Positions 51,118 through 59,786 of a stretch of DNA of 64,000 bases are shown here, one piece after another. Under the pieces are notes generated by a model. It was not told the origin of the DNA. It searched no databases and was given only the letters and a program-made list of their open reading frames with translations. Location: NCBI GenBank assembly GCA_029062895.1, contig JAIDPF010000067.1:1-64000 (forward strand). Direction: 5' to 3'. This DNA comes from Lachnospiraceae bacterium (GTDB lineage Bacteria > Bacillota > Clostridia > Lachnospirales > Lachnospiraceae). How positions within the stretch are numbered: the stretch's first letter is position 1; each line of letters begins with the position of its first letter. Position numbers and translations under genes: made by a program.

Positions 51118-51527
51118 AGGTAACTCCTTTCATTGGTGGTATAAGTTAGGGAATGAAGATACAAGTAGAGAATCTGTGATTCGGATACTGTGTTGAATAA
51201 TTATAGAACAAATAGATAATATATTTAACGAAAAAAATGTTTTAAGATATGCAAAGACAAAAATAAACAAATAGTAAGTCTGCATGGTTCATAGCTTTAT
51301 TAGTAACAACAAGGTATATATGGCGAACTGCCAATCGGATACCTGAAATTAGAAAGATATGAAATTGACATGATAGTATCGTAATTTGGATAAAAAGTCA
51401 ACCCTTTATAAAAAATCCAAATGTTTATTTGAGCGGAACAGTAATAGTATCTATAGAAAAATAATCTTTCGTATTGCAAATCTATTATATTAAAAATATA
51501 ATAGATTTTATTATTAGGAGAGCAAAC
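51118..51527. other. Intergenic region with palindromic hairpin
   Basis: A 410-base AT-rich gap. A short plus-strand frame around 51311-51385 (GIYGELPIGYLKLERYEIDM) ends in TAA and may be a decayed gene end. Just before the next gene a 13-bp palindrome, AATCTATTATATT (51479-51491) with its complement at 51495-51507, is followed by TTATTATT and could act as a terminator or leader hairpin. Nothing else stands out. Confidence 0.4.
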
Positions 51528-51950
51528 ATGTACCAAAGCGGACAATATTTTCAGATTGATGAATTATTAAAAAAAAGAGAATATGATATATACAATAATG
51601 ATCATATTCGTGATAAAGAAATTATGGAATTAGCAGAGGTTATTTCTGCGGATAAAAGTATTGATTTAAAAGAATATTTTGATTTTTTAAAGGCTTCGTC
51701 TAAATTTTGTTGGTTTAACTATCTAAAAATCATTGAAAAACTGCCCGAAGAGGATAAAATCAGGGGAATTTCCGTTTTATTTGAATTGTTACAAGATTAC
51801 AACTGGCCGACCTTTCAAAAAACAATGGAGATACTTGAAAAATTAGATAAAAATGTAGTTGAAACATATATAAATCAATATCTAGCACAGGCACAAGAGG
51901 AAGATGATGAGGAGTGGATTTCTAATATACAATTGCTGGCAAAAAATTAA
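51528..51950 (+). CDS. Hypothetical helical protein (DUF5071-like)
   Basis: A 140-residue soluble, helix-rich, acidic protein. The stretch LFELLQDYNWPTFQKTMEIL followed by a long helix and a DDEEW near the end is reminiscent of DUF5071, a small family often found beside polymorphic-toxin or immunity genes. AGGAG before ATG 51528 decides the start; an in-frame upstream ATG lies inside the palindrome. Function unknown. Confidence 0.65.
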   Translation: MYQSGQYFQIDELLKKREYDIYNNDHIRDKEIMELAEVISADKSIDLKEYFDFLKASSKFCWFNYLKIIEKLPEEDKIRGISVLFELLQDYNWPTFQKTMEILEKLDKNVVETYINQYLAQAQEEDDEEWISNIQLLAKN

Positions 51951-52023
51951 AATAAACTATAATGAGAAGTTGTAAAACTATAATGAAATTAAATTATAGA
52001 GAAGTATGTGGAGGAGTAGCGGG

Positions 52024-53232
52024 ATGACGGCTGATAAAAAGAAAATGAAAGTATTGTTAGTATTTATGTTGCTGTTGCTTTTAACAGGATGTTCGGCAGG
52101 TGGAAATCAGAGCGAAGCAGAAAACGATGTTTCTGATACGGAAGTAAGTGAAAATCAAACAGCAGACCAGACGGAAGAACAGCCAAATCCCTTATTGGAA
52201 AATCAAACTGCAGATCAGCCCGAAGACCAGCCGGATTCCGTATTAGAAGATATACCGGATGCGGAGATTACAGAAGAAGAAATACACAGTTTATTGGCTG
52301 AAAATTATTTTTGTATAACCAATATTTTTATGTATGGCAATTTGAATTCTGATGAAAGCAGAAGGCAGGGAGATATTGCGCCGGTAGCAGATGAAAGATT
52401 TACTTCTTATGATGATCTGGAAAACTATTTAAAAAGTATTTATGTGGATGAGGAAGTTGATAACCTTCTTATGAAAGAGAGTCCTTATTTTGAACAGCAG
52501 GACAAATTTTGGATGCGTACCGATAAAGAGACGGAGGAAATACCGGCTGAATGGACGAGTTATCAAGAGGGATATATTATTGAAGAAGTGGAAGTGGAAG
52601 GTAATCAGGGAAAAATCGTCATTCGGCTCGATAATCCTGAGAATGAGGAATGGGGATACAAACTTATTTTTCGGGCAACTTATGAAGATGGCTGGAGACT
52701 AAATAAAATGATTTCCCAGGCTACATTTTCTGGATACGTGGAACAAGGTGAGCATTTTACCTATAAAATATGGGAAGTTGGAGATGAAATTGGAGATGAA
52801 GATGTTATATGGGGTCATAATATCGCTGTGTATGATGGTGAAGATCTGATACAAGTCATTGGAATAGAAAGTTACGATATTTATTTCACCACACACGCCC
52901 GCATGGAAGAAATCATATGGGAAGTAGACGTAAACTTTGACGGAACATTAGATTTAATGCTGTTTTGCGGACATACTGGCAATCAATGGGCCGGAATATA
53001 TGATTGTTATGTATTTGATGAAGGACAGTTTTATGAATGTGATAAGTTTATGAATCCAAGCATTGATAAGGAGAATCAGCTTATTATCACCTATAGCCGC
53101 GGTAGTGCGGCTTCATATGGGGAAACTGCATATACGGTGGAGGGAATAGATTCAAAACGGGTATGGAACAAAGAATATGTTTATGATGATGCTGTAGGGG
53201 ACTATGTCATTCAATCGGAATATTATTATTAA
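52024..53232 (+). CDS. Secreted lipoprotein, hypothetical, related N-terminus to 13117
   Basis: A 402-residue lipoprotein. The signal peptide ends LLLLTGC and is followed by SAGGNQSEAEND, nearly identical to the lipoprotein at 13117. A linker with duplicated ENQTADQ-type phrases (residues about 35-65) leads to a globular domain with EVDVNFDGTLDLMLF, a calcium-loop-like motif. GGAGGAG seven bases before ATG 52024 fixes the start. It is probably surface exposed; function unknown. Confidence 0.8.
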   Translation: MTADKKKMKVLLVFMLLLLLTGCSAGGNQSEAENDVSDTEVSENQTADQTEEQPNPLLENQTADQPEDQPDSVLEDIPDAEITEEEIHSLLAENYFCITNIFMYGNLNSDESRRQGDIAPVADERFTSYDDLENYLKSIYVDEEVDNLLMKESPYFEQQDKFWMRTDKETEEIPAEWTSYQEGYIIEEVEVEGNQGKIVIRLDNPENEEWGYKLIFRATYEDGWRLNKMISQATFSGYVEQGEHFTYKIWEVGDEIGDEDVIWGHNIAVYDGEDLIQVIGIESYDIYFTTHARMEEIIWEVDVNFDGTLDLMLFCGHTGNQWAGIYDCYVFDEGQFYECDKFMNPSIDKENQLIITYSRGSAASYGETAYTVEGIDSKRVWNKEYVYDDAVGDYVIQSEYYY

Positions 53233-53311
53233 ACAATTGAAATGAATACTTTTTTCAGATTGGAAAGGAAGTCAGAGACACAATAGTAACGGTTTATGAT
53301 TACGTCACCTA

Positions 53312-53341
53312 TTGACAAGAGCAGTAAAGAAGTTGTATACT
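53312..53341 (+). promoter_or_regulatory. Promoter of the DUF3793 gene
   Basis: TTGACA (53312) and TATACT (53336) with an 18-base spacer. Confidence 0.7.
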
Positions 53342-53349
53342 TGGAATGA

Positions 53350-53414
53350 AGTTAGCGGCTGCTAACTAAAAAGCAGCCGCATTAATTAAAATCATTGGTT
53401 AGTTATTCCTAACC
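53350..53414 (+). promoter_or_regulatory. Operator pair AGTTAG-N6-CTAACT, set 1
   Basis: Two 18-bp palindromes, AGTTAG-N6-CTAACT (53350-53367) and GGTTAG-N6-CTAACC (53397-53414), 47 bases centre to centre, lie just downstream of the -10 box. The first overlaps a 9-bp hairpin, GCGGCTGCT with AGCAGCCGC (53355-53380). The core resembles DtxR/IdeR-type iron boxes, although those normally have a shorter gap. Confidence 0.6.
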
Positions 53415-53506
53415 TATTTTAAAAGATCAGGATCTATGGATGACTGACGTGAAAAGGAACAGCAAAACTGAAAAATATATGGAGAAAAATGGGAGGTATA
53501 TGCTCT

Positions 53507-54058
53507 ATGTCAGAAGATATCATTGTAAAGCACTGTTCGCCGACTCTGGCGGGAATGAAAACCGGGAATATGTTTTCCTGTCCCTTTATAGACGAAGATG
53601 AGATGAGGGATAGTGTGCGACATTGGAATCAGATGCTGGTAAAAAAAGGACTGCGGATGCTGCCGCTTAAATTTAAGGATAATCGTGCTTTGGTGTATGT
53701 ATACCGTGTCTCCAGCCTTTCTCACGATCTGAAAAACGATGCTGTCTGCCGCCTGTTGAAGGAAAGAGGGTATGAAACGGAAGTGCCGGAACGATGCATT
53801 GTCCAGCTCATCCAAAAGCTGGAAGGGTGCAGTGAATTCCCTCATGAGATGGGGCTCTTTTTGGGCTATCCGCTGGAGGATGTATGCGGATTTATAGAGA
53901 ATAAGGCGCAGGGATGCAAGCTCGTTGGATGTTGGAAAGTTTATGGCAATGAAGAGAAAGCGCGGATGACCTTTGCAAAATACAAAAAATGCACGGATGT
54001 CTATACTGCGCAGTTTGCCAAAGGAAGGTCTGTTGACCGGCTCACAGTTGCCGGATGA
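53507..54058 (+). CDS. DUF3793 family protein
   Basis: A 183-residue soluble protein of the Clostridia-specific DUF3793 family: KHCSPTLAGMKTGNMF at the start, LPLKFKDNRALVYVYR (about residues 51-66), FPHEMGLFLGYPLEDVCGFIEN (about 102-123) and the closing RSVDRLTVA are all conserved landmarks. The family has no known activity but is commonly next to iron-uptake or flavodoxin genes. That fits the iron-box-like operators in front. The start at 53507 follows GGGAGG; an earlier ATG at 53489 is possible. Confidence 0.85.
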   Translation: MSEDIIVKHCSPTLAGMKTGNMFSCPFIDEDEMRDSVRHWNQMLVKKGLRMLPLKFKDNRALVYVYRVSSLSHDLKNDAVCRLLKERGYETEVPERCIVQLIQKLEGCSEFPHEMGLFLGYPLEDVCGFIENKAQGCKLVGCWKVYGNEEKARMTFAKYKKCTDVYTAQFAKGRSVDRLTVAG

Positions 54059-54794
54059 TGTGCCATTGACGCATCTTCACGTCCTCCAGCGTAACCTCCG
54101 CATTACCGCCAATATAGAGTCCGCAATCAGCAGGCACTTCGAAGTCTATGTTACTTGGGGAAAAATCAAAAGTATACCCTTTGAGTGCAATATTGTCGGA
54201 TGGCTTGCGCGTATAATCAATATGACGTAACTCTACATCTCGGATATTTCCATTTGCGCCGTATACACCCATGGCATTTTCACCCATACAGGTTACATTT
54301 TCAATATATACATTACGAATGGCACACTCTGTTCTTATGTGCGGATGTTGTGTAACGGGAATATGATGATCATGCTTCACTGCCATCATAAAAATCGGTT
54401 CACCGTTGCCCCACCAATTACCGGCACGAATCTTGGTATCAATCAGCATATTATTAACACGAACATTCTCAACCAAGGAACTTTCGTCATTGCACATGAA
54501 ACACAACCCACGATTGCTTTCTTTAATAATACAATTGGAAATCAGCACATTGCGTACAGTACTGTAAATGTAGCCAATAACAATGGCTTTCGAACACGAA
54601 CGCAGTACACAGTTCGTGATAACAATGTCCTCACAGGGTTTTTCCCAATTTGTGATACTGGATAATGCAATGCAATCGTCACCACTGGAGATATGACAGT
54701 CTGAAATTATCACGCCTTTACAGGCGGAGATGTGAATCCCGTCATCGTTCGGGATATTCAAATCGGTATCAATTGTCAACCCTAGCAATTTCAC
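54042..54794 (-). pseudogene. Truncated glycoside hydrolase family 28 (polygalacturonase) gene
   Basis: The frame encodes the C-terminal half of a right-handed beta-helix pectinase: IPNDDGIHISACKG, SSGDDCIAL (catalytic Asp pair) and a later GYIYSTVRNV region. Typical GH28 enzymes are about 450 residues; here about 250 remain and the N-terminal 200 are missing. The open frame extends a few codons beyond 54794 and hits a stop near 54830, with no start or ribosome binding site. The 3' end overlaps the convergent DUF3793 gene by 17 bases. It is a decayed plant-polysaccharide gene. Confidence 0.75.
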
Positions 54795-54884
54795 ATTTTC
54801 GTCTGTTTTTTGTATTTTATTCGGTCAGACTAATTAATGTTAATTTGATAATTCTATAGTTTTTATAGAGTCATAGATTATCAT

Positions 54885-54984
54885 TGACAAATGGATAGAA
54901 AAAGGAGTATATTTAATATGAGTTAGCGGTTACTAACTTCTGGTAACCGCATTTTTTGATAGCAATAGTTAGCATTCACTAACT
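54885..54984 (+). promoter_or_regulatory. Promoter and operator pair AGTTAG-N6-CTAACT, set 2
   Basis: TTGACA (54885) and TATATT (54909) with an 18-base spacer are followed by AGTTAG-N6-CTAACT at 54922-54939 and 54967-54984 (45 bases apart). A hairpin, GCGGTTAC with GTAACCGC (54927-54951), with six T residues overlaps the first operator. The architecture repeats that at 53312-53414 almost exactly, so one regulator should control both. Confidence 0.65.
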
Positions 54985-54996
54985 ATAAGTAGGGAG

Positions 54997-55167
54997 ATGA
55001 ATGAGAAAGTCATTCCACTTCTAGAGGAAGATTTCCGTGTGGTGTGCGTGTCGTATGACGGCTTTGACGAACTGCTGATCTGCTATCCGGAGAGATGGCA
55101 GAGGAAGTCAAAAAATGCTGCGAAATATAAAATAAATAAAATCGACAATGAGAGGAGGAGAAAATGA
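54997..55167 (+). pseudogene. Alpha/beta-hydrolase remnant
   Basis: A 56-codon frame containing VIPLLEEDFRVVCVSYDGFDE, the N-terminal strand of an alpha/beta hydrolase, which then loses similarity. Its GGGAG abuts the ATG too closely to be efficient. The last base pairs overlap the next gene's ATG (ATGA arrangement). Probably the fusion scar of a deleted hydrolase gene that still links the promoter to the methyltransferase gene. Confidence 0.55.
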
Positions 55168-55844
55168 ACAGACACGAAGAAATTAAAAACGCTTATAAAA
55201 ATTTGGGAGGGGATGCGACCTTCTATGATGGAATGATTACCTGTTCCACTTTATTGGGAAAAGCAGTGTGTAAGCTGGTGTGGAACATGGACAAGAGTAA
55301 GAATGATCATTATCTGGAATTGGCATTGTCCGGCATCCCAAAGAATTTCAGCGGCAAAATGCTGGAAGTGCCTGTGGGAACGGGAATCTTAAGCATGCCG
55401 GTGTATGAAACGATGCCGGGTGCAGACATCACCTGCCTTGACTATTCCGCGGATATGATGGAACGGGCAAAACGGCAGGCAGAGAAACGTGGCCTTAAGA
55501 ATGTCCGCTTTATGCAGGGGGACGTGGGGAAGCTGCCCTTTGAAGATGAGAGTTTTGATTTGGTTATGTCACTGAACGGTTTCCATGCTTTCCCTGACAA
55601 GGAAGCGGCATACCGTGAGATTTTCCGTGTCCTGAAGCCGGGCGGGATATTCTGCGGCTGCTTTTATGTAAAAGGTGAAAATAAACGGACGGATTTTCTG
55701 GTTGAAAAAATTTACACGCCAAAGAGATATTTTACGCCGCCCTATGAAACGGTGGGAAGCTTGAGAGAACGGCTGAAAGCCATGTATCGGAAAGCGGAAG
55801 TAAAGACCGTGGAGGGCATGGCGGCTTTCCGGTGCAGGAAGTGA
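55164..55844 (+). CDS. Class I SAM-dependent methyltransferase
   Basis: A 226-residue methyltransferase. MLEVPVGTGILSMPVY (about residues 66-81) is the SAM-binding motif I, DITCLDYSADMMERA (about 88-102) motif II and GDVGKLPFEDESFDLVMSLNGFHAF (about 118-142) motif III/IV. The substrate is unknown. GAGGAGG precedes ATG 55164. It begins a run with a membrane protein, an ICMT-type protein and a second methyltransferase, probably one operon under the promoter at 54885. Confidence 0.88.
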   Translation: MNRHEEIKNAYKNLGGDATFYDGMITCSTLLGKAVCKLVWNMDKSKNDHYLELALSGIPKNFSGKMLEVPVGTGILSMPVYETMPGADITCLDYSADMMERAKRQAEKRGLKNVRFMQGDVGKLPFEDESFDLVMSLNGFHAFPDKEAAYREIFRVLKPGGIFCGCFYVKGENKRTDFLVEKIYTPKRYFTPPYETVGSLRERLKAMYRKAEVKTVEGMAAFRCRK

Positions 55845-55854
55845 GGTGGATTTT

Positions 55855-56352
55855 ATGATACTTTTGACAGAATGCGTTGCAGCGTGTATCTTGTTTACAC
55901 TGGTGGTCGTGGCAGTAAGTTTGAAAGACCCGCTGGCACAGGTGAATAACTGGCCTCCAGCCATCCAGCAAAGGGCGCGGGAATTGGGACTGATCAGGGA
56001 AGAACAGATGTCGGGTTCGAAGAAGGTCTATGCTAAAAAGCTGGCGGTGGCACTGGTCATTGCCATTGCCTTTGCTGCCCTGGTATTCTTCGCTAACGGC
56101 GCTCGGAGTTTTGTAGACGGATTTGGATACAGTTATCTCATCTGGACGGTAGTGAACTGGTATGACGCTCTGGTCATCGACTGCCTTTGGGTTTGCCATG
56201 ACCAACGTGTCCGTATTCCCGGCACAGAAAACATGAAAGAATACAGGGACTATTGGTTCCATATCCGAGGAAGCTTGGTGGGGCAGGTGCTGGGTCTGCC
56301 TGTTGCCCTGCTGGTGGGAGGTTTGACGGCGGTCATTGGGCTGTTGGTGTGA
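55855..56352 (+). CDS. Hypothetical membrane protein (four spans)
   Basis: A 165-residue integral membrane protein with spans near residues 3-22, 63-83, 95-112 and 140-162. The start at ATG 55855 is preferred to an in-frame GTG nine bases upstream, because that GTG lies inside the AGGTGG ribosome binding site. It sits 10 bases after the methyltransferase gene. A VVNWYDALVIDCLWV stretch is conserved-looking, but no family is recognised. Confidence 0.7.
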   Translation: MILLTECVAACILFTLVVVAVSLKDPLAQVNNWPPAIQQRARELGLIREEQMSGSKKVYAKKLAVALVIAIAFAALVFFANGARSFVDGFGYSYLIWTVVNWYDALVIDCLWVCHDQRVRIPGTENMKEYRDYWFHIRGSLVGQVLGLPVALLVGGLTAVIGLLV

Positions 56353-56364
56353 AAGGAGAAGTAT

Positions 56365-56862
56365 ATGGCAGATAAAAAGAAACATCTTCCGATGATGGGA
56401 GTGGGTCCAATTTATGGTGCAGTGATTATTGCCGTTACGGTAATCGCTGTTATTACAGGAAAAAGCACAACATTTCAAACGGGCAGGGTTACTTTCCTGA
56501 AAATTCCGCTGCTCATTATTGGGATACTGTTGATTATTTTGGGAGTGTATCTGTGGGCAGGAGCGCTGTTCCGGTCAAAGATAGACAGCCATATTGAGGA
56601 GAACAGGCTGGCAACTACCGGTGTTTATGCATTGGTGAGGAATCCGATTTACTCAGCTTTTATGTTCTTCTGCACGGGCGCGCTGTTTATTGCAGGAAAT
56701 ATATTTTTTCTTCCGTTGTTCTTTTTCTACTGGATTTTTATGACTGTGCTTATGAAATACACAGAGGAAAAGTGGTTGAAAAATTTATACGGCATGGAAT
56801 ATGAGGAATATTGCAGACGGGTAAATCGTTGTATCCCTTGGCTGCAGAGAAGCGGGAGGTAA
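56365..56862 (+). CDS. Isoprenylcysteine methyltransferase-like (ICMT/PEMT) membrane protein
   Basis: A 165-residue membrane methyltransferase-like protein with four spans. TTGVYALVRNPIYSAFM (about residues 88-104), EEKWLKNLYGMEYEEYCRRV (about 134-153) and CIPWL are the signature C-terminal SAM-binding stretch of the ICMT/PEMT fold. It probably methylates a lipid-like or membrane-bound substrate. It is co-directional and 12 bases from its neighbour. Confidence 0.87.
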   Translation: MADKKKHLPMMGVGPIYGAVIIAVTVIAVITGKSTTFQTGRVTFLKIPLLIIGILLIILGVYLWAGALFRSKIDSHIEENRLATTGVYALVRNPIYSAFMFFCTGALFIAGNIFFLPLFFFYWIFMTVLMKYTEEKWLKNLYGMEYEEYCRRVNRCIPWLQRSGR

Positions 56863-56869
56863 TCTGTAT

Positions 56870-58135
56870 ATGAAATACATTGGAATGCCCATGGGGATGT
56901 GGGTGTTATTTAGAAAATCCTTTGAACAGAATCTGAATACAGAGTTTGGACTGGACAGGGAGGCGGCAAAAACAGTTGCTGTAAAAGCAAAACCACGGTA
57001 TAAAGAGATCATTGCCGGACTGCCGGAATTTGAAAAGGAAGACCGTTTCAAAATGAATATCGTCAACTGCGCCCTGCTTGCTGCTTTTGTGCTGAATATG
57101 CCGGAGCGGCCTGGTGTAAAACAGCTGACAGCATATTACGCAGATTCCATGATGATTCCTGCTATGAAGTGGTTTTGCCGTAAGAGCGGAAAATCCAAGT
57201 TTTCTGATAAGGATATCTCTTCCATGAAAGCTACGGAGCGGCTGAAGGCTGCAGACAGAAATCCTTATTCGTGGAACATGGAATTTTATCCTTATCCGGA
57301 CGGCAGTGGTTATGAAGCCCGCTTTAGCGCCTGCGGCATCTGCACTCTGATGCGGGAACTTGGGATGTACGACCTTGTTCCTGCCATGTGCCGACTGGAT
57401 TATACCATGAGCGAAGCTAGCGGAGTATCGGACTTTGTCAGGGAGTATACACTGGCTTCGGGCGGTCCGTACTGCGACTGCGGATACAAAAAGAAGCAGG
57501 ACAGAAACGACAATAAAGGCTTTTGGGACAGGTGGGCAAAACGCTATGACAGGACAATATCAATAGAAAAGAATACTTATGCACGGATTCTGCGCCGTAT
57601 GAAGGAAAAGCTGGACAGGGATATGTATGTATTGGAGCTTGCTTGCGGCACAGGAGTTTTGTCCGTGCAGCTTGCGGGGAATGTAAAAATGCTGGAAGCA
57701 ACGGACTTTTCAGAAAAGATGATAGAGCAGGCAAAGCAAAGAAAACATTCCTCCAGACTGCATTTTTCTGTGCAGGATGCAACAGCGCTTCCTTATGCGC
57801 CCGAAACATTTGACGCAGTAATCATTTCAAATGCCCTGCATATTATGCCGGCTCCGGAAAAGGCGCTGGCAGAAATCAGGCGTGTGTTAAAACCGGATGG
57901 GATCTTGATCGCGCCGACATTTACGGCGGCAGGAAGCGTATTTGGGCGTTTAAAGATACGGATGATGGAGCTTTCGGGATTTCAGGTATTTCATAAATGG
58001 AAACCACAGGAATATTTGAATTTTTTAAAGGCTAACGGTTTTACTGTAACAGACAGGGAGGTTTATGGAGGTGCGCTGGCGCTGACATATGCAGAGGCAA
58101 AGGTGAAAGGTAAAAGGAGAGTATGCGGATTATGA
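56870..58135 (+). CDS. Fusion of ATC-hydrolase-family domain and SAM methyltransferase
   Basis: A 421-residue fusion. Residues 1-200 match the L-2-amino-thiazoline-4-carboxylic acid hydrolase family (SACGICTLMRELG, MCRLDYTM, YTLASGGPYCDCGYKKK, with its cysteine-rich end). Residues about 215-420 are a class I methyltransferase: LELACGTGVLSVQLAG is motif I, SVQDATALPYAPETFDAVI the adenine and post-I region. The ATC hydrolase makes S-carbamoyl-cysteine in Pseudomonas; whether that activity persists is unknown. The start at 56870 lies eight bases after the previous stop with GGGAGG nearby. Confidence 0.82.
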   Translation: MKYIGMPMGMWVLFRKSFEQNLNTEFGLDREAAKTVAVKAKPRYKEIIAGLPEFEKEDRFKMNIVNCALLAAFVLNMPERPGVKQLTAYYADSMMIPAMKWFCRKSGKSKFSDKDISSMKATERLKAADRNPYSWNMEFYPYPDGSGYEARFSACGICTLMRELGMYDLVPAMCRLDYTMSEASGVSDFVREYTLASGGPYCDCGYKKKQDRNDNKGFWDRWAKRYDRTISIEKNTYARILRRMKEKLDRDMYVLELACGTGVLSVQLAGNVKMLEATDFSEKMIEQAKQRKHSSRLHFSVQDATALPYAPETFDAVIISNALHIMPAPEKALAEIRRVLKPDGILIAPTFTAAGSVFGRLKIRMMELSGFQVFHKWKPQEYLNFLKANGFTVTDREVYGGALALTYAEAKVKGKRRVCGL

Positions 58136-58458
58136 ATAGAGTACATTTTGAGGCGGAAACGGATGGCTTTTACGGAGCCTATTGAAAATGCAAAAACAAA
58201 AGTGATGCCGCGATAATCCTGATGCTTGGAGATGTCCCGGAAGATCATATGGCAAGAAGCGGTGTCAGGTGGCTTCATGAACTTGAGGTAAACATCATGT
58301 CAATGTCTCCGGGCAAAAAAGATTACGGGCATCATAATTATCCGCTTGAGAGAATAGAAACCGCAATTATGTGACTGAAAAAGAACGGCATCAGAAAGAT
58401 TGGCATTGCTGGTGCTTCCACTACAGGATCTTATGATAACTATGGGAAAAATTGGTAG
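58132..58458 (+). pseudogene. Acyl-thioesterase/alpha-beta hydrolase pseudogene with two TGA stops
   Basis: One continuous frame begins at ATG 58132 (overlapping the previous stop) and reads MNRVHFEAETDGFYGAY, TGA (58183), then IILMLGDVPEDHMARSG and YPLERIETAIM, TGA (58372), then LKKNGIRKIGIAGASTTG to a TAG at 58456. The parts form the N-terminal half of a BAAT/acyl-CoA thioesterase-like alpha/beta hydrolase up to the nucleophile-elbow region; the rest is missing. The second TGA replaces what is probably a tryptophan codon. Confidence 0.75.
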
Positions 58459-58550
58459 TGTATTGGCGAAAGACTTAAATAACAGGCTTACAGTTTACAA
58501 GTGGCAGGGAAGATAATATCCATATTGAAAATACAGGGAGGTTTTGTTTT

Positions 58551-59717
58551 ATGGAAATTCATTTCAAAAAAGGCGTATATAAGCTCAATGAGCAGAGTAA
58601 TTTTGATTTCCAACTGAACCGTGTCGTCATGTGGGACGGTGGCGATTTGGAAGAGATAAAGGCTGTGGGGCCGAAGATTAAGACAAGCGAGGACTGGAAG
58701 AGGGAACTGATTGCTCTGGGTGACAAGGCGGTATCGGAAGGTAGGACGGAAAATGCTATTGCTTATTACCGGATGAGTGAGTTTTTCATGTATGACGGCG
58801 ACCCGGATAAGAAAGCTTACTATGTGAAAGCAACGGAGATGTTCTACGATTATTACCGGTCTGTTTTTGACAGCGGTGAAGTAGTGCGCTATGAAGTGCC
58901 TTATGAGGATATCGTGCTGCCTGTCATGCTGGCAAAAGCAAAAGGTGAGGAAAAAGATGTGATACTGCTGCATGGCGGGAACGACAGCTATTTTGAGGAA
59001 TTTTTTATCCCTATGCTTTACCTTGCGGAACACGGTTTTTCCACTTATCTGTTTGAGGGACCGGGACAGGGCGGTGTGATGCGGGTGCAGGGAAAACATT
59101 TCACTCATGAGTGGGAGCGTTCGGTGAAGACAATTCTGGACTACTTTGGACTGGATGATGTGACAATCATCGGCGCTTCCCTCGGCGGTATGCTGGCTCC
59201 CCGTGCAGCGGCCTTTGAGAAAAGGATTAAGAGAGTGATCGCATGGAGCGTTTTCCCGAATTTCAGGGATGTCATCCTTTCTGCTTCCAGCCCTGCCGAT
59301 GGGCGGCGCATGAAGTTAGCGAAATGGCTGCTCGATCATAACTGCAGGGGAATCATTAATGCTGTATTCGGCAGACTGGCAAAGAAGGATGAGATGATCC
59401 GCTGGGGATTGGAGCATGGGAAATATGCATATGAGGCGGAGGATGCCTTTGGGTATGCGCAGAAGATGAACCAGTTCCAGATGATGGACATTGCGGATAA
59501 AATCACACAGGATGTCTTGATTGTGGGGGCAAACAGGGACCATTTCATTCCCTATACGATGGTCGGGGAAGAGATTAACGCCTTGAAAAATGTGCATTCA
59601 CTTACCTTCCGTTTATTTACGGATAAGGAAGATGCCTGCAACCATTGTAACTGCGGGAATGTAAAATTGACTTTTGATACTTTTATGAACTGGATTATGC
59701 AGATGAAAGAGTTTTAG
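58551..59717 (+). CDS. Alpha/beta hydrolase (FrsA/ dihydropseudooxynicotine-hydrolase-like)
   Basis: A 388-residue hydrolase with a helical N-terminal cap domain (residues about 30-130) and an alpha/beta core. VILLHGGNDSY (about 145) supplies the oxyanion loop, IIGASLGGMLAPR (about 206-218) the nucleophile serine, and VGANRDHFIP (about 325) the aspartate-containing loop. The C-terminal histidine is probably in NHCN. Substrate unknown. AGGGAGG precedes ATG 58551. It follows decayed hydrolase remnants, so it may be the functional survivor of a hydrolase family. Confidence 0.85.
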   Translation: MEIHFKKGVYKLNEQSNFDFQLNRVVMWDGGDLEEIKAVGPKIKTSEDWKRELIALGDKAVSEGRTENAIAYYRMSEFFMYDGDPDKKAYYVKATEMFYDYYRSVFDSGEVVRYEVPYEDIVLPVMLAKAKGEEKDVILLHGGNDSYFEEFFIPMLYLAEHGFSTYLFEGPGQGGVMRVQGKHFTHEWERSVKTILDYFGLDDVTIIGASLGGMLAPRAAAFEKRIKRVIAWSVFPNFRDVILSASSPADGRRMKLAKWLLDHNCRGIINAVFGRLAKKDEMIRWGLEHGKYAYEAEDAFGYAQKMNQFQMMDIADKITQDVLIVGANRDHFIPYTMVGEEINALKNVHSLTFRLFTDKEDACNHCNCGNVKLTFDTFMNWIMQMKEF

Positions 59718-59786
59718 ATATAAGAAGATAGATCGGTCATGCTGCTTACTATACTGTTATCAATAATGATGATGGCTAAGCTGTGC

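Noticed and set aside
8037-58458. UGA recoding as tryptophan or selenocysteine, suggested by three in-frame TGAs
   Set aside because: Many intact genes here end in TGA (for example parB), and both affected genes are otherwise decayed or of unknown status; no selenocysteine insertion structure was apparent.
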